From Cryomorphaceae bacterium (lineage in GTDB: Bacteria > Bacteroidota > Bacteroidia > Flavobacteriales_G > Salibacteraceae), in the NCBI GenBank assembly GCA_003564735.1, contig PXEK01000325.1:1-6079 (forward strand): 6,079 nucleotides of DNA, in the 5' to 3' direction. Positions 1 through 6,074 of the stretch are shown one piece after another. Positions within the stretch are counted from its first letter, which is position 1, and the number at the start of each line of letters is the position of its first letter. Position numbers and translations under genes: made by a program. Under the pieces are notes generated by a model that saw only the letters and a program-made list of their open reading frames with translations, was not told where the DNA came from and ran no database searches.

Positions 1-44
1 AAGCGCTGGAATTTCTGAATGTTTCACGTGGAACACAAGAGTAA
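1..44 (+). CDS. 3' end of an upstream gene, possibly ybeY (rRNA maturation endoribonuclease)
   Basis: Only the last codons are in the window. Reading from base 3 gives [13 protein letters not shown] and then a TAA stop at 42-44, two bases before the mnmG ATG. What is seen is an open tail ending exactly where a co-transcribed gene should end. From general knowledge, ybeY often precedes mnmG in Bacteroidota, and YbeY proteins tend to end in a Lys-Glu-Asp-Glu-Ala-Leu-like helix that this ALEFL could complete. With 13 residues, the identity is inference. The tail residues NVSRGT are encoded by a parS site (20-35), so the end of this protein seems to be dictated by a DNA site. The alternative is that the stretch is simply non-coding spacer in front of mnmG. 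Confidence 0.45.
   Translation, partial: ALEFLNVSRGTQE
20..35. other. parS site 1 (ParB/Spo0J centromere-like site)
   Basis: The sequence TGTTTCACGTGGAACA fits the bacterial chromosomal parS consensus TGTTnCACGTGnAACA at every fixed position. Its reverse complement, TGTTCCACGTGAAACA, is the well-known Bacillus subtilis Spo0J site. It is a 16-bp palindrome with one mismatched pair around a CACGTG core. Known role: ParB binds here, loads as a CTP-dependent clamp, spreads, and together with ParA and SMC organises and segregates the origin region. The site lies at the very end of the upstream reading frame, 11 bases before the mnmG start codon. Confidence 0.9.
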
Positions 45-46
45 TT

Positions 47-1921
47 ATGATACAAAATTATGATGTAATAGTTGTTGGTGCAGGTCATGCCGGTTGTGAA
101 GCCGCGGCGGCAGTCGCTAACATGGGTCAAAGCGTCTTGTTGATAACAATGGATATGACGAGAACGGCTCAAATGAGTTGTAACCCTGCGATGGGAGGTG
201 TGGCGAAGGGACAAATTCTCAGAGAAATTGATGCCTTGGGTGGTTTAAGTGGTATTGTTACTGATAAGAGTGCGATACAGTTTCGGATGTTAAATAGATC
301 GAAAGGGCCGGCTATGTGGTCGCCACGAACTCAAAATGATCGAGGCCTATTTAATACGTATTGGCGTGAAGAGTTAGAAGCAATTCCAGGGTTGGACTTT
401 TGGCAAGATATGGTAGTCGGTTTCGTTATCAAAGGTAATCAAATAAGAGGCGTTAAAACCGGTCTTGGGATTGAGATTCCGTGCAAGTGTGTTATCGTGA
501 CCAGTGGGACGTTTTTGAATGGTACAATACACATCGGAGAAAAAAGAATGGGCGGAGGCCGAAGTGGTGAAAAGGCGAGCACGGGAATTACCGAACAGTT
601 AGTGGAATTAGGCTTTGAAGCCGGACGTATGAAAACCGGCACACCACCTCGAGTTGATGGAAGGAGCTTGGATTATTCCAAAATGGAAGAGCAAAAGGGA
701 GATGAAAAGCCGGGGAAATTTTCTTTTAGCCCGCGTACTTCTCCATTGAAAAAGCAACTAAGCTGTCAAATCACCTATACAAATCCAATAGTTCACGAAA
801 CCTTGGCTTCCGGCTTTGATCGCAGCCCGATGTTTAATGGCGCGATTGAAAGTAAAGGTCCGCGTTATTGCCCTTCAATTGAGGATAAAATACATCGTTT
901 TGCCGATAGAGACAGACATCAAATTTTTGTTGAACCGGAGGGCTGGAATACGGTTGAGTGTTACGTGAACGGCTTTAGTACTTCCCTTCCTGAAGATGTT
1001 CAGTTCGACGCAATACGTAAAATTCAGGGTTTTGAAAATGCTAAAATTTTTAGACCGGGGTATGCTATAGAATACGACTATTTCCCACCTACTCAATTGA
1101 AGTATTCACTAGAAACGAAACTTGTTGACGGACTTTTCTTCGCGGGTCAGATTAATGGAACTACGGGTTACGAAGAGGCAGCTTGTCAAGGGTTGATGGC
1201 AGGAATAAATGCCGCGTTGAAGGTTAAAGAAAAAGATCCTTTCATACTGGGGAGGGAGTCAGCATACATAGGGGTATTAATTGACGACTTAATTACCAAA
1301 GGTACCGAGGAGCCTTATCGCATGTTTACGAGCCGTGCGGAATATCGAATTCTACTACGCCAAGATAACGCTGATGAAAGATTAACGGCACTGTCGCACA
1401 ACATTGGATTAGCTTCTGATATGCGCATGAAAGCGGTTGAAGAAAAAGTGGAAAAAAAGAAATCATTGTATTCCTTTTTGAGTGATGAAAGTGCTGATCC
1501 GGCAGACTTAAATGATTGGCTTGTTTCACGTGGAACATCTCCGTTAAAACAAAAGGTAAAATACATCGAGGTTTTAAAACGACCTCAAATTGAGCTTAAA
1601 GGTTTGGTTGAGCATGGTGAAAAGTTTAAGCGATTTGTTCATGAGGAACTCAATAATGAAGAGTTGATTTTGGAAGGCGTAGAAATTGAATCCAAATATG
1701 AAGGCTATATTCAAAAAGAAAAAGAGATGGCCGATAAAATGCAGCGTTTGGAAAACATTAGAATTCCGGAGCATATCGATTACTTGTCGTTAAGTTCTTT
1801 GAGTGCTGAAGCCGGCGAAAAACTATCCCGAATCAAACCCGAAACATTGGGACAGGCTTCTCGAATAAGTGGTGTGAGTCCCGCCGACATAAGTGTACTT
1901 CTGGTTAAACTCGGAAGATAA
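47..1921 (+). CDS. mnmG: MnmG (GidA), tRNA uridine-5-carboxymethylaminomethyl synthesis enzyme, FAD subunit
   Basis: This is the FAD- and NADH-binding subunit that acts with the GTPase MnmE in the cytosol. Together they place carboxymethylaminomethyl groups on the wobble uridine (U34) of certain tRNAs, using methylene-tetrahydrofolate and glycine. The protein has 624 residues, normal for the long-form family. Visible landmarks in order are the dinucleotide-binding GAGHAGCEA (11-19), CNPAMGG with Cys45, RMKTGTPPR (194-202), [11 protein letters not shown] with Cys275, [15 protein letters not shown] (364-378), [13 protein letters not shown] (422-434), the C-terminal KYEGYI (550-555) and [14 protein letters not shown] (602-615). 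Cys45 and Cys275 correspond, with a constant offset of two, to E. coli Cys47 and Cys277, both implicated in catalysis. The ATG at 47 puts the FAD fold at the usual distance from the N-terminus; the frame is open upstream but has no better start. The two-base gap to the preceding stop suggests an operon. A parS site encodes residues 492-497 in the C-terminal region. Confidence 0.98.
   Translation: MIQNYDVIVVGAGHAGCEAAAAVANMGQSVLLITMDMTRTAQMSCNPAMGGVAKGQILREIDALGGLSGIVTDKSAIQFRMLNRSKGPAMWSPRTQNDRGLFNTYWREELEAIPGLDFWQDMVVGFVIKGNQIRGVKTGLGIEIPCKCVIVTSGTFLNGTIHIGEKRMGGGRSGEKASTGITEQLVELGFEAGRMKTGTPPRVDGRSLDYSKMEEQKGDEKPGKFSFSPRTSPLKKQLSCQITYTNPIVHETLASGFDRSPMFNGAIESKGPRYCPSIEDKIHRFADRDRHQIFVEPEGWNTVECYVNGFSTSLPEDVQFDAIRKIQGFENAKIFRPGYAIEYDYFPPTQLKYSLETKLVDGLFFAGQINGTTGYEEAACQGLMAGINAALKVKEKDPFILGRESAYIGVLIDDLITKGTEEPYRMFTSRAEYRILLRQDNADERLTALSHNIGLASDMRMKAVEEKVEKKKSLYSFLSDESADPADLNDWLVSRGTSPLKQKVKYIEVLKRPQIELKGLVEHGEKFKRFVHEELNNEELILEGVEIESKYEGYIQKEKEMADKMQRLENIRIPEHIDYLSLSSLSAEAGEKLSRIKPETLGQASRISGVSPADISVLLVKLGR
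1522..1537. other. parS site 2, inside mnmG
   Basis: This is an exact second copy of TGTTTCACGTGGAACA in the same orientation, 1502 bp from the first. It lies in the coding sequence of mnmG and specifies the end of Leu492 followed by Val-Ser-Arg-Gly-Thr (493-497). That segment leads into the helical C-terminal part that contacts MnmE and tRNA in known structures. All fixed positions of the parS consensus are met. ParB binding inside genes is normal for chromosomal parS sites, including the one inside spo0J of B. subtilis. Confidence 0.9.
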
Positions 1922-1975
1922 TCATGTGAGATGAACACGTCATTATTGAAAAACTTAGCGGTTTTTTAGAATGAA

Positions 1976-2024
1976 ACCCAATAAATGCGTTGTATTGAGC
2001 TAAGAGTCCTCAGTGGTATTGGGT
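1976..2024 (+). terminator. Possible terminator-like stem-loop downstream of mnmG
   Basis: ACCCAATA (1976-1983) and TATTGGGT (2017-2024) form a perfect 8-bp inverted repeat. Inside it, TTGAG (1995-1999) can pair with CTCAG (2009-2013), with one G-U pair. Six bases after the outer stem comes a run of five T (2031-2035). The arrangement begins 55 bases after the mnmG stop, so ending the mnmG transcript is the simplest reading. The long loop and the distance to the T-run make it a weak terminator at best. Confidence 0.35.
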
Positions 2025-2028
2025 GTCG

Positions 2029-2061
2029 AATTTTTACTGTTTTCGGCTCTGAGTAAAAATT
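2029..2061. repeat. Perfect 10-bp inverted repeat upstream of porZ
   Basis: AATTTTTACT (2029-2038) is repeated in inverted form as AGTAAAAATT (2052-2061) with a 13-base spacer. There is no T-run immediately after it in either direction, so it is not a classical terminator. It could be a protein-binding dyad or an RNA hairpin in a long porZ leader. Just downstream, TATAAT (2064-2069) and ATTATA (2076-2081) form a second, smaller dyad. Function is unknown. Confidence 0.4.
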
Positions 2062-2223
2062 AGTATAATCGACTCATTATAAGTAAATTGAAAAAGGTTC
2101 AGATGTTTTTTACGGTTCTGACCAATAGTAAAGACACATAATTGTACTTTCTTCTGATTTGCTGATTCAGTATTGTAAAATGATTTTCGCATTTTTGCGT
2201 TATACCACTCTAATTAAAAACTT

Positions 2224-4557
2224 ATGAGATTTGTATTTTTACTTCCCTTACTGCTGGGCGGGTTTCTACTTGAAGCACAAACCGGGGGTGTGGGAACTTG
2301 GCGGGACTATTTACCCTACGGGCGTGTTCACACAGTGGTGAAGCAGGGCAATAAAGTTTACGGAGCTACGCCTCATGCCTTGCTAGAAATAAATATAAAT
2401 GAAAAGTCGGTTTCGCGTTTGAGTAGAATTACGGGTTTGTCAGGTACAGGGGTTACAGCCATGGCCGCATCTGATGTACTAAATTTGGTCATTGTGGGCT
2501 ACCGCTCGGGAACTATTGATATTATTGTCGGCAATCGCGTTCAAACTTTTAATGATATACAACGCACATCTCGATTCCCTGAGCGCGGTATTAATAGTAT
2601 TTTAGTTGATGGCGAATTCGCATATATTTCAACCGAGTTTGGAATAGTAAGGTATAATTTGCAGCGGAGAGAAGTGAGTCAAACTTATGTATTGGGGTCG
2701 AGCGCCTCCGGAATAAAAGTGAATAAAGTCGCTTTTTCAGGCGATTCCATTTATGCCGCCACAGATGAAGGTATGTTTGTGGGCTACCGCAATGATCCGT
2801 TGCTACGCATCAACACTTCCTGGCGTAAAATGACTGAAATACCCATGGCTGATTCGGCATATCATGATGTATTGGTTTACGATAACAAATTGATAATAAA
2901 TAAGCAAAGTGACAACTTTAGACGCGATTCCTTAATGGTCAGAACCGAAACCGGATGGCAAACACCCGAGGGCTTCGGGAATTGGAACTTTTTCTCGCTA
3001 AAGGATATGGGCGATTCTTTAGCTGTGGTGAGAAATGAGGATATTGTTTTTTTAGATAAAGAGTTCAATGTAAAATTCAATATATTTACCTACGAATCAG
3101 GTGTATTACCTCAACCCCGCGACATTATTAAAGGAGTTGAGCCCGAAGAGTTTTGGATTGCCGATAATCAACAAGGCGTAATTAGAAATGAACGTATCTG
3201 GATTAATGATATCTTTTTGTTGGAAAGTCCCGTTTCACCCCGCGCCCGACGATTTGACTTTAGGCACGGTAAAACGTACGTAGCCTCAGGCGGATTATCC
3301 ATTAGGCAAACGCCGCTTTTCACTCGTGACGGATTTTTTATTCAAGATAACAATACGGGCAAATGGAGTAATTACAGCTTTCGAAACTACCCCGAAATAG
3401 CTGATTTCTTTGATTACGTCGATATTGCCTCACATCCGCGGGATCGAAGTAAATTCTATGTGGTTTCTTACAGCGAGGGTATTTTGGAGTGGGAGGATGA
3501 CGAACTTATATCTACCGTAAACAATACTAATAGCGTTCTCGGTGGTGAAGATAGGAGCACTGAGGAGCCTGATATTCAGGTGAGCAGCATTGAATTTGAC
3601 AACGATGAAAACTTATGGATTACCGTAACTAATATTCCCGATGCACTCGCTGTAAAAACGGCTGAAGGCGATATATATAGTTATAATTTTGGAGGGTTAG
3701 TAGATTTTGGCGATCGTGTCGGCGATGTGCTTATCGCTTCAAACGGATATAAATGGGTGAACCTCATTGATCGCGGTATATTGGTCTTTGACGATAACGG
3801 AACCCCGGAAAATAAAGAAGACGATCGTTCGCGCATTTTAAACGCTCAAGAAGGTAGTGGAAATTTACCCTCAACCGGGGTTTTATGCCTGGCTGAAGAT
3901 AATTCCGGCCGTATTTGGGCGGGAACCGATCAGGGTGTCGCGGTTTTCTTTTCGTCTTCCAATGTCCTTGAATCTAACGCTGATGTTGATGCCCAACAAA
4001 TATTTGTACAAGTTGACGGCTTTACCCAGTACCTTATGGAAAACGAGGCGGTTACCGCAATTGCCGTTGATGGCGCCGATAGAAAATGGTTTGGTACTGA
4101 AGGCTCGGGTGTGTTCTTGATGAGTGCCGACGGTACAGAACAAATTTTCCACTTTACTGAAGATAACAGTCCGCTGTTAAGTGATAACATCACCGGTATG
4201 GGAGTGAACCCGTTAAACGGCGAGGTGATGATTGCCACTGAAAACGGATTAACAGCCTTTAAAGGATCGGCTACAGAGCCCGATGCACTCATGCAAGATG
4301 TTTATGCGTATCCCAATCCCGTTCATCCGCATTATACGGGAAATATTGCCATAAAAGGTCTGGCGAGAGGAGCTCGAGTGAAAATAACGGATATAAACGG
4401 CAACCTGGTTTTTGATACAAGAGCCGAAGGAGGTCAGGCCGTATGGAACGGTAACGGACCCGGCGGCGATCGCGTACCCACGGGTATTTACCTTGTTTTT
4501 GCTGCAGATCCACAGGGTATGGAATCGGTAGCGACTAAAATAATGTTTGTCAACTAA
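2224..4557 (+). CDS. porZ: PorZ-like type IX secretion system attachment-complex protein (double beta-propeller with T9SS C-terminal domain)
   Basis: The 777 residues almost equal P. gingivalis PorZ (776). A signal peptide opens the protein (residues 1-19, hydrophobic FVFLLPLLLGGFLL, probable cleavage at EA|Q or AQ|T), fixing the start at the ATG. The N-terminal half (about 25-340) has propeller-like blades such as VGYRSG and YISTEFGIVRYN. The second half carries two-component-regulator-propeller blades: GRIWAGTDQGVAVF (562-575), RKWFGTEGSGVFLM (620-633) and GEVMIATENGLTAF (666-679). The end is a T9SS sorting-type domain from YPNPV (696-700) through VKITDINGNLVF (719-730) and GIYLVF (754-759) to TKIMFVN. 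In P. gingivalis, PorZ sits on the cell surface in the attachment complex with PorU, PorV and PorQ; it binds anionic LPS and helps the sortase PorU attach it to cargo. That this organism uses the same glycan is not shown. Only one cysteine (Cys555) is present. A generic propeller protein with a CTD is the alternative, but size, order and the recO neighbour favour PorZ. Confidence 0.9.
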   Translation: MRFVFLLPLLLGGFLLEAQTGGVGTWRDYLPYGRVHTVVKQGNKVYGATPHALLEININEKSVSRLSRITGLSGTGVTAMAASDVLNLVIVGYRSGTIDIIVGNRVQTFNDIQRTSRFPERGINSILVDGEFAYISTEFGIVRYNLQRREVSQTYVLGSSASGIKVNKVAFSGDSIYAATDEGMFVGYRNDPLLRINTSWRKMTEIPMADSAYHDVLVYDNKLIINKQSDNFRRDSLMVRTETGWQTPEGFGNWNFFSLKDMGDSLAVVRNEDIVFLDKEFNVKFNIFTYESGVLPQPRDIIKGVEPEEFWIADNQQGVIRNERIWINDIFLLESPVSPRARRFDFRHGKTYVASGGLSIRQTPLFTRDGFFIQDNNTGKWSNYSFRNYPEIADFFDYVDIASHPRDRSKFYVVSYSEGILEWEDDELISTVNNTNSVLGGEDRSTEEPDIQVSSIEFDNDENLWITVTNIPDALAVKTAEGDIYSYNFGGLVDFGDRVGDVLIASNGYKWVNLIDRGILVFDDNGTPENKEDDRSRILNAQEGSGNLPSTGVLCLAEDNSGRIWAGTDQGVAVFFSSSNVLESNADVDAQQIFVQVDGFTQYLMENEAVTAIAVDGADRKWFGTEGSGVFLMSADGTEQIFHFTEDNSPLLSDNITGMGVNPLNGEVMIATENGLTAFKGSATEPDALMQDVYAYPNPVHPHYTGNIAIKGLARGARVKITDINGNLVFDTRAEGGQAVWNGNGPGGDRVPTGIYLVFAADPQGMESVATKIMFVN

Positions 4558-4572
4558 CGGCAAGAACGTCCA

Positions 4573-5292
4573 ATGAATAGAGAAGAGGGATTTGTGCTGC
4601 GTAGGGTAAATTACGGCGATACAGGTCTGGTCGTGACCGTTTTTACCCTGGATCAAGGACTTCAAACATTCGTTATTCACGGAGTGCGAAGGAAAAAATC
4701 AAAAATTAAGGTTAACTGTTTTCAGCCTTTCACGCACTTAGAAATCCACTATCACAAAAAAGAAAACGCCGATTTACACAGACTTAAACACGTTTCGGTA
4801 CTCAGCCCCTACACGAGTATTCCGTACAATTTTGTGAAATCGGCTCAAGTTCAGTTTTTAGCTGAAGTTCTATCCAAATGTTTGGAACGTGATGATCCGC
4901 ATCCCGAGCTTTTTGTTTGGCTCCAAAATAACCTATCACGGTTTGATGTCGTTAAAGAAAATTATGCTGAGTTTCATTTGTACGCGCTATGGCAATGGAC
5001 CAAGTTTTTGGGTTATGAGCCTGAAATATCTGAAAAACCGTACTTCCACTTGTTGAATGCGCGTTGCACTGCTGAAGTTACTGAGTCGAGATACTTTATG
5101 GATGAGCAACAAACTAACCGACTTAAACACTTTATCGCTACACCTTTTGCAAAGGCTCAAAAATCGGATCTGAATAAAAAATCGCGAAAAACACTTACCG
5201 ATGCCGCCTTGGAGTACCATCAGTTGCAGTTAGATAACCAACTAAAAATTAAGTCATACGAAGTGTTGAGCGAACTTATGAGTGAGTTATGA
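4573..5292 (+). CDS. recO: RecO, DNA recombination and repair mediator
   Basis: RecO binds single-stranded DNA and SSB, anneals complementary strands, and with RecR loads RecA on gaps in the RecF pathway. The 239 residues match the usual family size. The N-terminal part (about 1-80) has the OB-fold signature of the family: EGFVLRRVNYGDTGLVVTVF (5-24), then FVIHGVRRKKSK (33-44), a basic stretch likely to touch DNA, and the strand-rich segment up to LSPY (77-80). The remainder is the helical C-terminal domain, with YALWQWTKFLGYEP (137-150). The only cysteines are 49, 103 and 165, so the four-cysteine zinc site seen in some RecO proteins is absent, as it is in E. coli. It begins 15 bases after the porZ stop with no room for a promoter of its own, which implies co-transcription. 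Its last codons overlap the end of the convergent gene on the minus strand by six bases. Confidence 0.95.
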   Translation: MNREEGFVLRRVNYGDTGLVVTVFTLDQGLQTFVIHGVRRKKSKIKVNCFQPFTHLEIHYHKKENADLHRLKHVSVLSPYTSIPYNFVKSAQVQFLAEVLSKCLERDDPHPELFVWLQNNLSRFDVVKENYAEFHLYALWQWTKFLGYEPEISEKPYFHLLNARCTAEVTESRYFMDEQQTNRLKHFIATPFAKAQKSDLNKKSRKTLTDAALEYHQLQLDNQLKIKSYEVLSELMSEL

Positions 5293-5781
5293 TATGGCTT
5301 CCCACCGCGATTTGTACTTCATATAAAAAAACGTAAATACTATCATTACCAAAGCAGTGCTCACTCCGGTTAAAATACCGAATAGCCCTTGACTGTCGGG
5401 CATATTTAAAATGAACGGAACTCGAGTAAAAATTTCAGCCACAAAAGCACTATACAGTCCGGCCACACTCCAATACATAAAATTCAAGTGTAATGTAACA
5501 TAGCCTTTGGGTTTGCGCAGCATTACGGGAATCATGCCTGCCGTTACCGTAATAAGACTTACCAGTGCCAACCAGTGAAATACCGCAAAGCCGTCAAACA
5601 GCCTGTAAATCATAAAGGCGGTCACATTTAAACCCAGCATGGATAGGGCATAAACATACCCTACCTTTTTGTGAATCCGCGTACCCTTAACGGTAAATAA
5701 AATATACAATCCCGTGATAAGAGCCACAATCGCAAATAATGTGTGAATGAAACCCTGTGTATCGTGAATAATGCTTTCCAT
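5287..5781 (-). CDS. Small multi-pass membrane protein, DUF2306-like
   Basis: Function is not known. The predicted 164-residue protein is very hydrophobic, with about five membrane spans at residues 10-30, 40-59, 66-88, 94-118 and 133-154, and a short basic C-terminus. DUF2306-type features are a first span with His13, the loop motif GTRIHKKVGYVYALSM (33-48, His37) joining spans 1 and 2, FHW with His69 in span 3, and LHLNFMYWS with His98 in span 4. Regularly placed histidines in membrane spans suggest metal or haem binding, but this is inference only. A longer reading would start at a GTG (5788-5790). I prefer the ATG at 5779-5781 because a strong promoter box overlaps the GTG. The stop codon is the reverse complement of the final leucine codon of recO. 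Its direction is opposite to every other gene here, so it is a separate transcription unit. Confidence 0.82.
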   Translation of the reverse strand: MESIIHDTQGFIHTLFAIVALITGLYILFTVKGTRIHKKVGYVYALSMLGLNVTAFMIYRLFDGFAVFHWLALVSLITVTAGMIPVMLRKPKGYVTLHLNFMYWSVAGLYSAFVAEIFTRVPFILNMPDSQGLFGILTGVSTALVMIVFTFFYMKYKSRWEAIS

Positions 5782-5789
5782 ATTACCCA

Positions 5790-5797
5790 CAAATATA
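5790..5797 (-). promoter_or_regulatory. Bacteroidetes-type -7 promoter box for the DUF2306-like gene
   Basis: Read on the minus strand, the sequence is TATATTTG, a full match to the TAnnTTTG box used by the primary sigma factor of Bacteroidetes. It ends 8 bases before the ATG at 5781, so transcription would start almost at the start codon and the mRNA would be leaderless or nearly so. At the expected distance upstream there is only CTTAAAG, not a clear TTG -33 element. The box overlaps the alternative GTG codon, which argues against that start. Confidence 0.5.
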
Positions 5798-5843
5798 TGT
5801 ATAAAATTACCCCTTTAAGTCGCGGCAAGAATAATATTAAACC

Positions 5844-5887
5844 GACTCTACAATTTTTTGGACTTGAAAATAAAGTCCTGTAGAATC
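5844..5887. repeat. Interrupted two-part inverted repeat upstream of the DUF2306-like gene
   Basis: The inner arms GGACTT (5860-5865) and AAGTCC (5873-5878) are perfect around a 7-base loop. The outer arms GACTCTACA (5844-5852) and TGTAGAATC (5879-5887) pair with one mismatch. The right arms are contiguous, while the left arms are separated by seven bases (ATTTTTT). The result is a 15-pair hairpin with one mismatch and an asymmetric bulge. It lies 63 bases or more upstream of the start codon on the minus strand, outside the predicted transcript of that gene. It could be an operator, the end of a transcript entering from the right, or a small structured RNA. No flanking T-run supports a standard terminator. 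Confidence 0.4.
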
Positions 5888-6030
5888 AGTTAAATTCAAA
5901 TGTTCATAGAATTTATGGCATCAGGCTATTGTTCTCTTATCCCTAAATACGGCATTTGATTTGGTAAGTAGTGTCGTATCCCCACGGGCTTACGGTCAGC
6001 AAAAGGTATTTGCCTCCGGAAGTCCTTGAA

Positions 6031-6074
6031 CTTTTTGGTTCTTTTTGTTTCAAGACAAAAACGAACGAAAAAAG
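6031..6074. repeat. Long imperfect palindrome at the right edge, possibly a bidirectional terminator or dispersed intergenic repeat
   Basis: The left arm (6031-6048, CTTTTTGGTTCTTTTTGT) pairs with the right arm (6055-6074, ACAAAAACGAACGAAAAAAG) around a TTCAAG loop. TTTTTGT/ACAAAAA, GTTC/GAAC and TTTTT/AAAAA are paired, with one bulged C, one G-G mismatch and a slip in the A-run. T- and A-rich arms of this kind, built from GTTCTTTTTG, occur often between genes in Bacteroidetes genomes by my general recollection. A role in ending transcription from a gene to the right, or in both directions, is plausible. Upstream of it, 5798-6030 shows no gene: the best small frame, 19 codons from 5900, has no recognisable features. 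Confidence 0.45.

Larger units (their letters stand above)
1922..2223. other. AT-rich intergenic region between mnmG and porZ
   Basis: No gene is supported in these 302 bases. The longest starts give only about 10-12 codons (for example from 1931 and 1971). The region should hold the mnmG terminator and the porZ promoter. Just after mnmG, a weak dyad AAAAAC-TTAGCG-GTTTTTT (1949-1967) may help end transcription but has almost no GC pairs. Two better inverted repeats follow and are listed separately. Near porZ there is a small CGCA-TTTT-TGCG hairpin (2188-2199). The string CATTTTTG at 2190-2197 is one base away from the Bacteroidetes -7 box TAnnTTTG, but it lacks a properly spaced -33 TTG, so I do not call a promoter. 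No DnaA-box cluster is visible. Confidence 0.6.

Noticed and set aside
1326..1538. A minus-strand frame beginning MFHVKQ inside mnmG
   Set aside because: Its start is just the reverse reading of the parS site; the rest is antisense to conserved MnmG sequence.
3857..4120. An 87-codon plus-strand frame inside porZ in another phase
   Set aside because: It overlaps the intact porZ frame, which carries clear motifs there; there is no sign of a frameshift.
3930..4292. A 120-codon minus-strand frame inside porZ
   Set aside because: It is fully antisense to the conserved propeller blades of porZ, and its translation has no family character.
4466..4473. GCGATCGC, resembling a highly iterated palindrome
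   Set aside because: It occurs as a single copy in porZ coding sequence; not a repeat family in this window.
4249..4680. A 143-codon open frame on the minus strand across the end of porZ and start of recO
   Set aside because: It lies antisense to two well-supported genes, shows no recognisable domain, and is explained by the codon pattern of the opposite strand.
4673..4681. TTATTCACG as a possible DnaA box
   Set aside because: It is an isolated string inside recO with a mismatch to TTATnCACA; no cluster or AT-rich unwinding region accompanies it, so it does not mark an origin.
5900..5959. A 19-codon frame starting ATG in the right-hand spacer
   Set aside because: It is too short, with no recognisable motif or promoter and no supporting neighbour.
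6046..6060. TGTTTCA near the right edge as a third parS site
   Set aside because: Only the left half matches; the CACGTG core and right half are absent, and the bases belong to the edge palindrome.
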